Source: Demequina flava (GTDB lineage: Bacteria > Actinomycetota > Actinomycetes > Actinomycetales > Demequinaceae). From it: DNA of 64,000 nucleotides. Location: NCBI RefSeq assembly GCF_000975035.1, contig NZ_BBRA01000002.1, forward strand, positions 1 to 64,000. Reading direction: 5' to 3'. Positions within the stretch are counted from its first letter, which is position 1, and each line of letters opens with the position of its first letter. Of the stretch, positions 8,652-18,368 are shown piece by piece. Made by a program: the position numbers and the translations under genes. The notes under the pieces were generated by a model. That model was not told where the DNA came from and did no database searches. It saw only the letters and a program-made list of their open reading frames with translations.

Positions 8652-10310
8652 GTGGAGAGATCTCGAATTTCGTCCGGTACGGACCATGTAACACGGCACA
8701 TCTTCGTCACAGGGGGCGTCGTTTCCTCCCTGGGCAAGGGCCTCACTGCTTCCTCCCTGGGACGCCTTCTGCGCTCGCGCGGGCTCCGGGTGACGATGCA
8801 AAAGCTCGATCCCTATCTGAATGTGGATCCGGGCACGATGAACCCCTTCCAGCACGGCGAGGTGTTTGTCACCGACGACGGTGCAGAGACTGACCTCGAC
8901 ATTGGGCACTACGAGCGCTTCCTCGATGTGAAGCTCTCCGCTAGTTCTAACGTCACCACGGGTCAGGTTTACTCGCAGGTCATCGCCAAGGAGCGCCGCG
9001 GAGAGTACTTGGGTGACACCGTCCAGGTAATTCCGCACATCACCGATGAGATCAAGCGACGTATGCGCGATCAGGCGGGCCCCGAGTGCGACGTGATCAT
9101 CACTGAGGTCGGCGGCACCGTCGGTGACATCGAGTCCCAGCCGTTCCTCGAGGCCGCGCGCCAGGTTCGTCACGATGTGGGTCGCGACAACGTCTTCTTC
9201 CTGCACGTATCGCTGGTGCCGTTCATTGGCCCGTCGGGGGAGCAGAAGACCAAGCCCACCCAGCACTCCGTCGCTACGTTGCGCAGTATCGGTATCCAGC
9301 CCGATGCGCTCGTGCTGCGCTCGGACCGGGACATCCCTCAGCCGGTGAAGTCCAAGGTCGCGCTCATGTGCGACGTGGAGAACGAGGCGGTCGTCACGGC
9401 GAAGGACTCGCCGAGCATTTACGACATCCCGAAGGTGCTCCACTCGGAGGGCCTCGATGCCTATGTGGTCCGTCGTCTGGACCTGCCGTTCCACGACGTG
9501 AAGTGGGGTGCATGGGACAAGGTCCTGGATCGCGTCCACCGCCCCGAACATCACGTCGAGGTCGCGTTGGTCGGCAAGTACATCGACCTGCCCGACGCGT
9601 ACCTTTCCGTCTCAGAGGCGCTCCGTGCCGGCGGCTTCCACCACAGCGCCAAGGTGCGCCTGCGCTGGGTGGCCTCGGATGAGTGCCAGACGCCCGAGGG
9701 TGCCGAGAAGTCCCTCAGCGGCGTCGACGCAGTGCTGGTGCCCGGCGGCTTCGGCATTCGCGGCGTTGACGGCAAGATCGGTGCCCTGCGTTGGGCGCGC
9801 GAGAACAACGTCCCAACGCTCGGCATCTGCCTGGGCATGCAGACCATGGTGATGGAATACGCGCGCAACGTTGTCGGTCTTGAGGGAGCGTCCAGCTCTG
9901 AGTTCGATCCCGACACGCCGCACCCGGTCATCGCGACCATGGAGGAGCAGCAGGCGATCGTGGACGGCGACGGCGACTTGGGTGGAACCATGCGTCTGGG
10001 CGAGTACCAGGCCGTCCTGAAGGAGGGGTCGGTGGCCGCCGAGACCTACGGAAAGACGCAGGTAGGGGAGCGCCACCGCCACCGGTACGAGTTCAACAAT
10101 GCGTACCGCGCCCAGCTCGAAGAGGCTGGACTGGTCATCTCGGGTGAGTCTCCCGACCGCAACCTGGTCGAGTTTGTCGAGCTCCCACGAGACGTCCATC
10201 CGTATTACATCTCGACGCAGGCGCACCCGGAGTTCCTGTCGCGCCCCACGGACGCGCACCCGCTGTTCGCCGGGCTGATCGGTGCGGCTGTCGCTCGGCA
10301 GTCTGCATAG
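8652..10310 (+). CDS. pyrG: CTP synthase
   Basis: 552 residues from GTG 8652 (556 if GTG 8640 is used). It makes CTP from UTP, ATP and glutamine. The N-terminal synthetase domain begins [20 protein letters not shown], and the C-terminal class I glutaminase domain (about 300-550) carries the nucleophile loop [11 protein letters not shown] with its Cys, plus the C-terminal His-Pro-Glu (QAHPEF) of the triad. Neither candidate start has a strong ribosome site. The NUDIX gene begins on the next base after the stop. The position after steB matches Rv1699. Confidence 0.95.
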   Translation: MERSRISSGTDHVTRHIFVTGGVVSSLGKGLTASSLGRLLRSRGLRVTMQKLDPYLNVDPGTMNPFQHGEVFVTDDGAETDLDIGHYERFLDVKLSASSNVTTGQVYSQVIAKERRGEYLGDTVQVIPHITDEIKRRMRDQAGPECDVIITEVGGTVGDIESQPFLEAARQVRHDVGRDNVFFLHVSLVPFIGPSGEQKTKPTQHSVATLRSIGIQPDALVLRSDRDIPQPVKSKVALMCDVENEAVVTAKDSPSIYDIPKVLHSEGLDAYVVRRLDLPFHDVKWGAWDKVLDRVHRPEHHVEVALVGKYIDLPDAYLSVSEALRAGGFHHSAKVRLRWVASDECQTPEGAEKSLSGVDAVLVPGGFGIRGVDGKIGALRWARENNVPTLGICLGMQTMVMEYARNVVGLEGASSSEFDPDTPHPVIATMEEQQAIVDGDGDLGGTMRLGEYQAVLKEGSVAAETYGKTQVGERHRHRYEFNNAYRAQLEEAGLVISGESPDRNLVEFVELPRDVHPYYISTQAHPEFLSRPTDAHPLFAGLIGAAVARQSA

Positions 10311-10946
10311 GTGTCTGACTCGTTGAAGGACTCACCACGGGATGCTCCCGTGGTGAGTCGCACGCGCCAGTTCACCGGCGCGGTGTGGGACATCGACTCG
10401 GATGTTGTGGACCTCGGCGACGAGGTCACAGTGACCCGTGACTATGTGCTCCACACCGGCGCCGTCGCGATCATGGCGCTCAACGACCGCAACGAGTTGT
10501 ACCTCGTCAAGCAGTACCGGCACCCGGTGCGTATGGAGTGCTGGGAGCCTCCGGCTGGCCTGATGGACATGCCCGGTGAAGAAGCGCTCGGTACCGCGCA
10601 GCGCGAGCTGTGGGAAGAAGCGGATCTCACCGCGCGCCAGTGGGACGTGCTCGTCGATTCCTACACGTCGCCTGGGGGCTCCACTGAGAGCATTCGGATC
10701 TTCCTCGCGAGAGACGTTGCTGAGGTGCCGGCCTCCGAGCGTCATCAGCGCGAAGCCGAGGAAGCTCAGATGACCGGTGCCTGGATCCCGGTGGCCGAGG
10801 TAGTGGACGCGGTCTTGACTGGTCGTGTCCACAGCCCGCCGCTCGTCATGGGTGCCCTCGCACTCGACGTGGCGCTGCGCAACGACTTCTCTACTTTGCG
10901 TCCCGTGGACGCGCCGTGGGACCGTCCGCCAACGCGCGACCTGTAA
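10311..10946 (+). CDS. NUDIX hydrolase, ADP-ribose pyrophosphatase-like
   Basis: 211 residues, GTG start directly abutting the pyrG stop. The NUDIX box spans about residues 83-105 with the core ALGTAQRELWEEADL. The REUxEE acids are all present, but the final Gly of the classical box is replaced. The upstream QYRHPV and downstream SPGGSTE elements are typical of ADP-ribose/nucleoside-diphosphate-sugar pyrophosphatases. The order pyrG-NUDIX is conserved with Rv1699-Rv1700. Probable role: removal of ADP-ribose or related nucleotides. Last gene of the rightward run; it converges on ctaA. Confidence 0.9.
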   Translation: MSDSLKDSPRDAPVVSRTRQFTGAVWDIDSDVVDLGDEVTVTRDYVLHTGAVAIMALNDRNELYLVKQYRHPVRMECWEPPAGLMDMPGEEALGTAQRELWEEADLTARQWDVLVDSYTSPGGSTESIRIFLARDVAEVPASERHQREAEEAQMTGAWIPVAEVVDAVLTGRVHSPPLVMGALALDVALRNDFSTLRPVDAPWDRPPTRDL

Positions 10947-10971
10947 GTGTTCGCGCGCTCAATCGGATCAC

Positions 10972-11049
10972 CGGCCGATGCTGTGGAGCCACTCCCGTCG
11001 GCTTACGAAACCCGTTGATTTCCGCCGTAGTGGCGGTACTCATCGGCCG
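10972..11049. repeat. Inverted copies of the CGGCCGATG motif between converging genes
   Basis: CGGCCGATG at 10972-10980 has its exact complement CATCGGCCG at 11041-11049. A smaller hairpin, CCGCC/GGCGG at 11022-11036, lies inside. The segment sits between the ends of the NUDIX gene and ctaA, so it may act as a bidirectional terminator. The left arm is one copy of a nonamer repeated through the window. No open frame of note is seen in 10947-11081. Confidence 0.45.
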
Positions 11050-11081
11050 ACCGGCGAGATTCGAGGGGCAACAGTTCCGCG

Positions 11082-12017
11082 CTAGCGCGCGAGAGCGGGG
11101 TCAGCCGACGTCTTAAGCAAGTAGTGCAGCGCCGCGTGCGCCGCTGCAAACAAGCCAATACCGATGAGGTGAAGAGCCACGAGGACTTCGGGTAGCCCAG
11201 TGAAGTACTGGACGTAGCCGACAGCCCCTTGGAAGAGCGTGACAGCGGCAAGCACGATCCACGCTTTGCGCACCTCATCCCGGCCACCGACCGAGTGGTC
11301 GCGTCGAATCCGCCACACCAATGCGGCGAAGACGGCGAGGAAGATCCATACCGCTGCAGCGTGTGCGCGGGCGATCGCCGCAGGGTCGAGCGCGAGCCGT
11401 TCTGTGGCGTCAATGTCGCCCGAGTGGGGGCCTGCGCCCGTGGTGAGCGCCCCTAGGAACAACAAGATTGCGACGATGAGGGAGAGCCCACGCTGGTGCC
11501 ACACGATTGACTTGCCGTCCCTCCTCGGTGCGCGGCGGTGTGTCAACGCGAGCCATACGGAGAACCACACGAGCGCCGCGGACAGGAGGAGATGGGGAGC
11601 GACCACCAGCGGGTGGAGCTCGACGAGCACAGTGATTCCGCCCACGACGGCCTGAACGATGACGCCGATCCCCGGTACGAGGCCCCACCATTTGAGGTCC
11701 GGGCGCGACCGCCACAGGCCGATCGCGACGCCGAGCGCCACGGCAGCGAGCACGAACGTCAGCATGCGGTTGCCGAATTCGACTGCGGGATGCAGCCACT
11801 GTTCGGGGTGGAACTCCGGCGTGAAGCTTCCCGGCTCACACTGGGGCCACGTCGAGCAACCAAGGCCCGAGCCGGTCAGGCGGACAATGCCTCCCGTGAC
11901 GATGATGCCGGCCTGGGTGACGATGTTCGCCAAAATGAAGCCACGGGTGTGACGCGTGATCCAGTCAAGAACCCAGATGAAGGCGCGGCGTACGGCGGAT
12001 ACAGAGCGGGTGAGCAC
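11082..12017 (-). CDS. ctaA: Heme A synthase, COX15/CtaA family
   Basis: A 311-residue membrane protein with about eight hydrophobic segments. It converts heme O to heme A for cytochrome aa3 oxidase. Conserved features are the first helix region TQAGIIVTGGIVRLTGSGLGCSTWPQC, here with two cysteines (CSTWPQC) near residues 54-60, and histidines in the later helices, such as LHPLVVAPHLLL and ALHLIGIGLFAAAHAALH, expected to ligate heme. It starts with GTG at 12017, with a -10 hexamer six bases upstream. It is divergent from the suf operon, as ctaA (Rv1456c) is in Mycobacterium. Confidence 0.92.
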   Translation of the reverse strand: MLTRSVSAVRRAFIWVLDWITRHTRGFILANIVTQAGIIVTGGIVRLTGSGLGCSTWPQCEPGSFTPEFHPEQWLHPAVEFGNRMLTFVLAAVALGVAIGLWRSRPDLKWWGLVPGIGVIVQAVVGGITVLVELHPLVVAPHLLLSAALVWFSVWLALTHRRAPRRDGKSIVWHQRGLSLIVAILLFLGALTTGAGPHSGDIDATERLALDPAAIARAHAAAVWIFLAVFAALVWRIRRDHSVGGRDEVRKAWIVLAAVTLFQGAVGYVQYFTGLPEVLVALHLIGIGLFAAAHAALHYLLKTSADPALAR

Positions 12018-12023
12018 TGTCCT

Positions 12024-12029
12024 ATCCTA
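12024..12029 (-). promoter_or_regulatory. Candidate -10 element for leaderless ctaA
   Basis: On the minus strand TAGGAT lies six bases before the GTG start at 12017, so transcription would begin at the start codon. This supports 12017 as the true start. Confidence 0.5.
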
Positions 12030-12118
12030 GTTTCGCAACTCCGTGGGTCTGTCCACGGTGGCGGGATCCCCTGACGGCGTGCGGCTCACCCGGCGCGCAG
12101 CAGTGAATTACGCAACAC

Positions 12119-12137
12119 TTAAGTAAGGCTTCCCTTG
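12119..12137 (+). promoter_or_regulatory. DtxR/IdeR-like iron box upstream of the suf operon
   Basis: The 19-base stretch matches the DtxR consensus TWAGGTWAGSCTWACCTWA at 16 of 19 positions by eye; mismatches are at positions 4, 14 and 19. It lies 85 bases before sufR. DtxR-type regulators bind such boxes with ferrous iron, and iron control of suf is known in Corynebacterium. Binding here is inference. Confidence 0.55.
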
Positions 12138-12157
12138 CTTGCCGGGAACGAATTTAG

Positions 12158-12171
12158 CAACAAGAATGTTG
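12158..12171 (+). promoter_or_regulatory. Candidate SufR operator (inverted repeat)
   Basis: CAACA and TGTTG flank a 4-base spacer AGAA. It sits 50 bases before the sufR start and just downstream of the iron box. Self-repression by SufR through an inverted repeat in this interval is known for other actinobacteria, but the site sequence differs, so the assignment is tentative. Confidence 0.4.
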
Positions 12172-12221
12172 TCTACAAAGGACACCTTTGCTACCCACCT
12201 CGCATCCCTCTGGAGGGCGCT

Positions 12222-12872
12222 ATGACGACTGACACCACGCGGGACCGCGTGCTCGGGCTCATCGCCTCGGCAGGGCCAATCACAGCATCGGCCCTTGCGG
12301 AGGAACTCGGCGTGACTGCCGCCGGAGTGCGTCGGCATCTGTCGGCGCTGATCGGTGACGGCCTGATCGAGGACCACGAACCTCCAGGGCAGCACACCCG
12401 TGGCCGTGGCCGGCCAGCCAAGTCGTACGTCGCAACAACGGATGGGCAGCGTTCGCTTACCTCGGCTTACTCATCCGTCGCGGTCGATGCCGTGGCGTTC
12501 ATGCGCGAGCACGGTCAGCTTGACGAGTTCGTCGAGACCAAGGCAAAGGAACTCGAGGCGACTCTCGTGAGTTCCATTCCTGAGGGCACGCCCATCGAAG
12601 AGCGCGTGAAGTTGCTGTCCGACGCCCTCGCCGAGCAGGGCTATGCCACGTCCGTCCGGCCGGGGCCAGGCGGCTACACCGTTCAACTGTGTCAGGGACA
12701 CTGTCCCGTCCAATCGATTGCCGAGGAAGCTCCGGAGTGGTGCGAGGCGGAAACTCGCGTCCTCTCCCGCGTCCTCGACGTCCATGTCCAGCGCCTGTCA
12801 ACACTGGCAGGCGGAGCACACGTGTGCACCACGACCATCCCCGTCGCGCTTGCGACGTCCAAGGAAGGATGA
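12222..12872 (+). CDS. sufR: SufR, iron-sulfur-sensing repressor of the suf operon
   Basis: 216 residues from ATG 12222 (GGAGGG at 12212-12217 as ribosome site). The N-terminal winged helix-turn-helix covers about 1-85 ([20 protein letters not shown] as recognition region). The C-terminal half has cysteines at 157, 161 and 174 and another near 202, in the pattern that binds an Fe-S cluster in SufR proteins. Apo/holo switching would relieve repression when clusters are scarce. First gene of the operon, with sufB starting 2 bases after its stop. The frame could be read from 12135, but that would swallow the operator region. Confidence 0.9.
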   Translation: MTTDTTRDRVLGLIASAGPITASALAEELGVTAAGVRRHLSALIGDGLIEDHEPPGQHTRGRGRPAKSYVATTDGQRSLTSAYSSVAVDAVAFMREHGQLDEFVETKAKELEATLVSSIPEGTPIEERVKLLSDALAEQGYATSVRPGPGGYTVQLCQGHCPVQSIAEEAPEWCEAETRVLSRVLDVHVQRLSTLAGGAHVCTTTIPVALATSKEG

Positions 12873-12874
12873 CT

Positions 12875-14311
12875 ATGAGCACCCCTACCGAGAATGCGCC
12901 CCAGGCGACCGATGAGGAGATCATCGACTCCATCGGTGGTTATGAGTACGGATGGCACGACTCCGATGCCGCCGGCGCCATTGCCGAGCGCGGTATCAAC
13001 GAGGATGTTGTCCGTAACATCTCTGCGCTGAAGGACGAGCCCGAGTGGATGCTGAACATGCGTCTCAAGGGTCTGAAGATGTTCGACAAGAAGCCGCTGC
13101 CTCACTGGGGTAGCGACCTGTCGGGCATCGACTTCGACCGCATCAAGTACTTTGTGCGCTCGACCGAGAAGCAGGCCACGAGCTGGGAAGACCTCCCGGA
13201 CGACATCAAGCAGACCTACGACAAGCTTGGTATCCCCGAGGCTGAGAAGCAGCGCCTGGTCGCTGGTGTCGCAGCTCAGTACGAGTCCGAGGTCGTTTAC
13301 CACCAGATCCGCGAGGACCTGGAGGAGCAGGGTGTCATCTTCATGGACACCGACACCGCTCTTAAGGAGCACCCGGAGATCTTCGAGCAGTACTTCGGCA
13401 CCGTGATTCCGGTTGGCGACAACAAGTTCGCTGGACTCAACACGGCTGTGTGGTCAGGTGGCTCGTTCGTTTACGTCCCGCCGGGCGTCCACGTCGAGAT
13501 CCCGTTGCAGGCCTACTTCCGTATCAACACGGAGAACATGGGTCAGTTCGAGCGCACTCTCATCATTGCTGACGAGGGTTCGTACGTTCACTATGTCGAG
13601 GGCTGCACGGCCCCCATCTACTCGTCCGACTCGCTGCACTCCGCGGTGGTTGAGATCGTCGTGAAGAAGAACGCCCGCGTTCGCTACACGACCATCCAGA
13701 ACTGGTCGAACAACGTGTACAACCTGGTCACCAAGCGCGCCACCGCCGCTGAAGGCGCCACCATGGAGTGGGTCGACGGCAACATCGGCTCGAAGGTCAC
13801 CATGAAGTACCCGGCGATCTACATGCTCGGCGAGCACGCTCGCGGCGAGACGCTGTCCATTGCCTTTGCAGGCGAGGGCCAGCACCAGGATGCCGGCGCC
13901 AAGATGGTGCACGCTGCCCCCAACACCTCGAGTTCGATCGTGTCGAAGTCCGTCGCCCGTGGTGGCGGCCGAACCTCGTACCGCGGACTGGTTCAGGTGC
14001 TGGAAGGCGCCAAGAACTCCAAGTCGAACGTGCTGTGCGACGCGCTGCTCGTCGACCAGATCAGCCGCTCCGACACCTACCCCTATGTCGACGTGCGTGA
14101 AGACGACGTCCACATGGGCCACGAGGCATCCGTCTCGAAGGTGTCCGAGGACCAGCTGTTCTACCTCATGTCCCGCGGTCTGGACGAGACGGAAGCCATG
14201 GCCATGATCGTGCGCGGGTTCGTTGAGCCCATCGCGCGCGAGCTGCCCATGGAGTACGCGCTCGAGCTGAACCGCCTTATTGAACTTCAGATGGAAGGAT
14301 CCGTCGGTTGA
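12875..14311 (+). CDS. sufB: SufB, Fe-S cluster scaffold subunit
   Basis: 478 residues, standard for SufB. With SufC and SufD it forms the SufBC2D scaffold on which clusters are built. The typical core beta-helix ([20 protein letters not shown], then [18 protein letters not shown]) and C-terminal helices are present. ATG 12875 is preferred because AAGGAAGG at 12861-12868 lies six bases upstream; the in-frame ATG at 12869 would have no spacing. No intein is present, unlike M. tuberculosis SufB. Overlaps sufD by 4 bases. Confidence 0.96.
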   Translation: MSTPTENAPQATDEEIIDSIGGYEYGWHDSDAAGAIAERGINEDVVRNISALKDEPEWMLNMRLKGLKMFDKKPLPHWGSDLSGIDFDRIKYFVRSTEKQATSWEDLPDDIKQTYDKLGIPEAEKQRLVAGVAAQYESEVVYHQIREDLEEQGVIFMDTDTALKEHPEIFEQYFGTVIPVGDNKFAGLNTAVWSGGSFVYVPPGVHVEIPLQAYFRINTENMGQFERTLIIADEGSYVHYVEGCTAPIYSSDSLHSAVVEIVVKKNARVRYTTIQNWSNNVYNLVTKRATAAEGATMEWVDGNIGSKVTMKYPAIYMLGEHARGETLSIAFAGEGQHQDAGAKMVHAAPNTSSSIVSKSVARGGGRTSYRGLVQVLEGAKNSKSNVLCDALLVDQISRSDTYPYVDVREDDVHMGHEASVSKVSEDQLFYLMSRGLDETEAMAMIVRGFVEPIARELPMEYALELNRLIELQMEGSVG

Positions 14312-15510
14312 CCGTCACTGACCACTCCCGAGCAACTGCCGACACCGCGCACAGCCACGGTCTCGGCACCCCGACTCCCGACGCCTCGCGCGCCGACCGT
14401 CCCACCTCGTTTGAGGTGTCGGACTTCACCGTCCCCGGCGGTCGTGAGGAAGAGTGGCGCTTCTCCCCTCTCAAGGACATCAAGCCGATGCTCGCCGACG
14501 AGGCAACATCCGGTCACCTTGAGTGGGACGTGCCTGAGCTTCCTGCCGGCGTGACGCTGACCGACATCGATGTGGCGGCTGCTCGCGAACGTTCCGTTCG
14601 CGCCCCAGGCGACCGCGCATCGGCCGTCGCAGCCGCTCACTCCGGTGGAGCCCGAGTGCTGACCATTGCACCCAACACGGTTCTCGACGAGCCCCTGCAG
14701 ATCTCCGTGACTGGAACCGGTCAGGACGTGCGCGGCCACCTGCTGGTCGAGGCCGGCGAGTCGTCCGAGGCAACCGTGATCTTCGAGCGCAAGGGCACTG
14801 CAACGTACTCCGAGTTCGTCTCTGTTGACCTCGCCCAGAACGCAGGCCTCAACCTCGTGTTGCTGCAGCTGTGGGACGCGGACGCCGTACACGCGGGAGA
14901 GATTGTTGCCCGTCTGGGCCGCGACTCCCGCCTGCGCGGATCCGTTGTCACGCTCGGCGGCAAGTCGGTACGCCTGAACACCTCAGCCGCTTTCGCCGGC
15001 GAGGGTGCCCGCGTTGACCTGTTCGGTCTTTACTTCGCCGACTCCGGTCAGCACCAGGAGCACCAGCTGTTCGTCGACCACGCGGTGCCGCGTTGCACCT
15101 CGCGTGTCACGTACAAGGGCGCCCTGGCAGGCAAGACTGCTCGCACCGTCTGGATCGGCGATGTGCTGATCCGCAAGGAGGCCGAGGAGACCGACACCTA
15201 CGAGCTCAACCGCAACCTGGTGCTCACCGACGGTGCTCGCGCCGACTCGGTGCCGAACCTCGAGATCGAGACCGGCGAAATCGCCGGTGCCGGACACGCC
15301 TCGGCGACCGGACGCTTCGACGACGAGCAGATGTTCTACCTGCGCTCGCGTGGAATCTCCGAGGCTGAGGCCCGCAAGCTGGTCGTTCGCGGCTTCTTCG
15401 CGGACCTGGTCCAGGAGATTGGCGTGGCAAGTGTCGAGCAGTCGCTCATGAAGGCGATTGAACTCGAACTCGAGCACGTCAACGAGGAGCTTGCGGAGAC
15501 AGAAGCGTGA
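14308..15510 (+). CDS. sufD: SufD, Fe-S assembly scaffold subunit
   Basis: A 400-residue paralogue of SufB with the same C-terminal beta-helix core, including [20 protein letters not shown] and the conserved C-terminal block [20 protein letters not shown]. It begins with TTG at 14308 inside a TTGA overlap with the sufB stop, indicating translational coupling. The first 45 residues are a variable linker rich in Thr, Asp and Ser. In the family it pairs with SufB and is needed for iron delivery. Confidence 0.95.
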   Translation: MTVTDHSRATADTAHSHGLGTPTPDASRADRPTSFEVSDFTVPGGREEEWRFSPLKDIKPMLADEATSGHLEWDVPELPAGVTLTDIDVAAARERSVRAPGDRASAVAAAHSGGARVLTIAPNTVLDEPLQISVTGTGQDVRGHLLVEAGESSEATVIFERKGTATYSEFVSVDLAQNAGLNLVLLQLWDADAVHAGEIVARLGRDSRLRGSVVTLGGKSVRLNTSAAFAGEGARVDLFGLYFADSGQHQEHQLFVDHAVPRCTSRVTYKGALAGKTARTVWIGDVLIRKEAEETDTYELNRNLVLTDGARADSVPNLEIETGEIAGAGHASATGRFDDEQMFYLRSRGISEAEARKLVVRGFFADLVQEIGVASVEQSLMKAIELELEHVNEELAETEA

Positions 15511-15845
15511 GTGAGCAGCTCGCCTGCATGGTGACCGACCTCGAGCCGGGCTCCGCGATGGATGTGGAGCTCACGCTCGCATCCGGCGCAGACACCCCGA
15601 TCGCGGTCGTGCGCAGCGATGATGGCGATTTCTACGCCATCGGTGGCATGTGCACCCACGGCGAGGTACCGCTGGGCGAAGGCGACGTTGAAGGCTGCTT
15701 CATCGAGTGCTGGGCGCACGGTTCGCGTTTCGATGCGCGTACCGGCGTTCCTGACGAGTTGCCTGCCGTCACCCCTGTGTCGACCTACCCCGTTCGGATC
15801 GATGGCGAGCGTGTGCTCGTGGACATCGACAACCCCAAGTCTTAA
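15507..15845 (+). CDS. Rieske-type [2Fe-2S] ferredoxin within the suf operon
   Basis: A 112-residue single-domain Rieske protein. The two ligand boxes are CTHGEVPLG (about residues 49-57) and CWAHGSRFD (about 68-76), giving the Cys-His plus Cys-His set for a [2Fe-2S] centre. It resembles small non-heme oxygenase ferredoxin subunits, but no oxygenase lies nearby. It overlaps the sufD stop by 4 bases and is followed after 22 bases by sufC, so it is co-expressed with Fe-S assembly. An electron-transfer role in cluster building is likely but unproven. M. tuberculosis lacks it at this place. Confidence 0.9.
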   Translation: MSEQLACMVTDLEPGSAMDVELTLASGADTPIAVVRSDDGDFYAIGGMCTHGEVPLGEGDVEGCFIECWAHGSRFDARTGVPDELPAVTPVSTYPVRIDGERVLVDIDNPKS

Positions 15846-15867
15846 GAAGAGTGAATCAAGGAGCATC

Positions 15868-16623
15868 ATGAGCACCCTGGAAATCAAGAACCTCCACGCC
15901 TCCGTGGATACCCCTGAGGGCACCAAGCAGATCCTCAAGGGCGTCAACCTGACCATTAACTCCGGAGAGACCCACGCGATTATGGGTCCCAACGGATCGG
16001 GCAAGTCGACCCTGGCTTACGCCATCGCCGGTCACCCCAAGTACGACATCACCGAGGGCTCCGTGTTCCTCGACGGTGAGGACGTGCTGGAGATGAGCGT
16101 CGACGAGCGCGCCAAGGCTGGTCTGTTCCTCGCGATGCAGTACCCCGTTGAAGTCCCCGGCGTTTCGGTGTCGAACTTCCTGCGCACCGCCAAGACCGCC
16201 ATCGACGGCGAAGCACCCAAGCTCCGTACCTGGGTCAAGGAAGTCAAGGGCTCGATGGAGGACCTCCGTATGGATGCCTCCTTCGCCGAGCGCAATGTGA
16301 ACGAGGGCTTCTCCGGTGGTGAGAAGAAGCGCCACGAGATCCTCCAGATGGAGCTCCTGTCGCCGAAGATCGCTGTGCTGGACGAGACCGACTCCGGCCT
16401 GGACGTCGACGCGCTGCGCATCGTCTCCGAGGGCGTGAACCGCGTCAAGGAGAACACCGGCCTGGGCGTCATGCTCATCACGCACTACACGCGCATCCTG
16501 CGGTACATCAAGCCCGACTTCGTGCACGTGTTCGTCAACGGCCAGGTTGCTGAAGAGGGCGGCCCCGAGCTCGCCGAGCGCCTCGAGGCCGAAGGCTACG
16601 ACCGCTACCTGGTCGAGGCGTAA
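15868..16623 (+). CDS. sufC: SufC, ABC-type ATPase of the SUF system
   Basis: 251 residues from ATG 15868, with AAGGAG at 15858-15863. Walker A GPNGSGKST is near residue 38, the signature is FSGGEKKRHEI, Walker B is KIAVLDETDSGLD, and the switch His is in MLITHYTRIL. The sequence DETDSGLD is diagnostic of SufC rather than a transporter ATPase. It drives shape changes in SufBC2D. Longer readings of the frame overlap the Rieske gene and are rejected. Confidence 0.96.
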   Translation: MSTLEIKNLHASVDTPEGTKQILKGVNLTINSGETHAIMGPNGSGKSTLAYAIAGHPKYDITEGSVFLDGEDVLEMSVDERAKAGLFLAMQYPVEVPGVSVSNFLRTAKTAIDGEAPKLRTWVKEVKGSMEDLRMDASFAERNVNEGFSGGEKKRHEILQMELLSPKIAVLDETDSGLDVDALRIVSEGVNRVKENTGLGVMLITHYTRILRYIKPDFVHVFVNGQVAEEGGPELAERLEAEGYDRYLVEA

Positions 16624-16638
16624 GGAATCCGTAAGCCG

Positions 16639-17913
16639 ATGCTGCTTCCCGATCTACGCGAAGACTTCCCGCTCCTGAACCGCACGGTCAGGAACGGGAA
16701 GCCCCTCGTGTACCTCGACTCAGGAGCGACCGCGCAGAAGCCGCGCGTGGTACTAGACGCCGAGCGCGACTTTTACGAGCAGCACAACGCTGCCGTGCAA
16801 CGTGGCGCTCACTTGTTGGCGGAAGAGGCGACGGAGCTGTTCGAGGGCGCGCGCACTGATGTCGCGTCCTTTGTAGGCGCTGGACCCGACGAGATTGTCT
16901 GGGCCGAGAACGCCACGGCGGCCCTGAACCTCGTAGCCAGCGGTATCGGTAATGCGTCTGCTGGCATTGGGGGAGAGGACTCCGCTCAGTTCCGCATCGG
17001 CCCCGGTGACGAGATCTGCGTCACGCAGACCGAGCACCACGCGAACTTGGTTCCGTGGCAGGCGTTGGCGACCCGAACGGGCGCGACCTTGCGATGGATC
17101 CCGGTGGATTCTGAGGGTCGCATAATCCTCGACGACCTGGACTCCCTGGTCAATGACCGTACGCGGGTGCTGGCGTTCACGCACGCGTCCAACGTGACCG
17201 GAATCATTAGCCCGGTGACAGCGTTGGTGGCCCGCGCGAAGGCCGTGGGCGCACTGACGGTTCTCGATGGGTGCCAGTCGGTGCCGCACCTGCCGGTGGA
17301 CGTGAAGGCGCTTGATATCGACTTCATGGCCATGAGTGCTCATAAGATGCTCGGTCCCACGGGTATTGGCGCGCTGTACGGACGCAAGGACCTTCTCGAC
17401 GCGCTCCCGCCCAGCATCTTCGGTGGTGGAGCGGTCAAGATTGTGTCGATGGAGGAGACCAGCTGGCTTGAAGCGCCAATGCGCTTCGAGGCAGGCTCGC
17501 AACCCGTGGCTCAGGCCGTCGGGATGGGGGCGGCAGCGCGGTATCTGTCAGCACTTGGCATGGACCGCGTCGAGGAACACGAGCGCGAGATCGCAGCGAT
17601 CATGCGCGCGGGAGTGGCAGAGATTCCAGGCGTCCGGCTCCTCGGTCCCGTAGGCGATGCTGATGCTCGCGACGTGATTGGTGTCGCCGCAGTGGTCGTG
17701 GACGGTGTCCACCCCCACGATGTAGGACAGGTGCTCGACGACGCCGGCGTGGCCGTACGCGTTGGTCACCACTGCAATCAACCGCTACACCGGCACTTTG
17801 GTGTGACGGGTTCTACTCGGGCAAGCGCCCATGTTTACACGACCGCGGAAGACGCTCACGCCTTCGTTGAGGCGTTGGCGGGCGTCCCCGCATTCTTCGG
17901 AGTGAATAGATGA
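16639..17913 (+). CDS. sufS: SufS, cysteine desulfurase
   Basis: A 424-residue PLP enzyme that releases sulfur from cysteine as a persulfide. The PLP lysine is K236 in SAHKMLGPTG, and the persulfide cysteine is C379 in VGHHCNQP. The C-terminal RASAHVYTT motif is typical of group II desulfurases. It overlaps sufU by 4 bases, and SufU would accept the sulfur. The ATG follows one partial copy of the GCCGATGC motif at 16632-16640. Length normal. Confidence 0.96.
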   Translation: MLLPDLREDFPLLNRTVRNGKPLVYLDSGATAQKPRVVLDAERDFYEQHNAAVQRGAHLLAEEATELFEGARTDVASFVGAGPDEIVWAENATAALNLVASGIGNASAGIGGEDSAQFRIGPGDEICVTQTEHHANLVPWQALATRTGATLRWIPVDSEGRIILDDLDSLVNDRTRVLAFTHASNVTGIISPVTALVARAKAVGALTVLDGCQSVPHLPVDVKALDIDFMAMSAHKMLGPTGIGALYGRKDLLDALPPSIFGGGAVKIVSMEETSWLEAPMRFEAGSQPVAQAVGMGAAARYLSALGMDRVEEHEREIAAIMRAGVAEIPGVRLLGPVGDADARDVIGVAAVVVDGVHPHDVGQVLDDAGVAVRVGHHCNQPLHRHFGVTGSTRASAHVYTTAEDAHAFVEALAGVPAFFGVNR

Positions 17914-18368
17914 GCAGCCTTGAACAGATGTACCAGCAAGTGATCATGGACCACGCCCGTGAAGCGCACGGTCGTGGACTGAAGGATCTTGACCTCATCC
18001 AGGTCGGCGAGTCGCATCAGGTCAACACGACCTGCGGTGACGAGATCCGCCTGCGCGTTGGCCTTGACGGCGACACCGTGGCTTCCGTGACATGGGAAGG
18101 CCAGGGATGCTCGATTTCCCAGGCTTCCGTGTCCGTGTTGCACGAGCTTGTCGAAGGCGAAAGCCTTGAAGAATCCGAGCGCACGATGGAAGCATTCCGC
18201 GACCTCATGCAGGCCAAGGGCGAGGGACTGGACGAAGACAGAGAAGACCTTCTCGGCGACGCAACCGCGTTCGTCGGAGTGGGCAAATACCCGGCGCGCA
18301 TTAAGTGCGCAATGCTGGGGTGGGCGGCGTTCAAGGACGCGCTCATTCAGGCACGAAAGGATCAGTGA
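17910..18368 (+). CDS. sufU: SufU, zinc-dependent sulfur-transfer protein
   Basis: A 152-residue IscU-like protein. The three cysteines of the SufU zinc/sulfur site are seen in NTTCGDEI, EGQGCSISQAS and IKCAMLGW. In SUF systems of Gram-positives SufU takes persulfide from SufS. The 18-residue insertion of SufU relative to IscU appears present in the middle (EGESLEESERTMEAFRDLM region). Overlaps sufS and sufT by 4 and 1 bases. Confidence 0.94.
   Translation: MSSLEQMYQQVIMDHAREAHGRGLKDLDLIQVGESHQVNTTCGDEIRLRVGLDGDTVASVTWEGQGCSISQASVSVLHELVEGESLEESERTMEAFRDLMQAKGEGLDEDREDLLGDATAFVGVGKYPARIKCAMLGWAAFKDALIQARKDQ

Noticed and set aside
12135-12221. A longer sufR start at 12135
   Set aside because: It would turn the candidate operator into coding sequence; ATG 12222 has a GGAGGG ribosome site and a normal SufR N-terminus.
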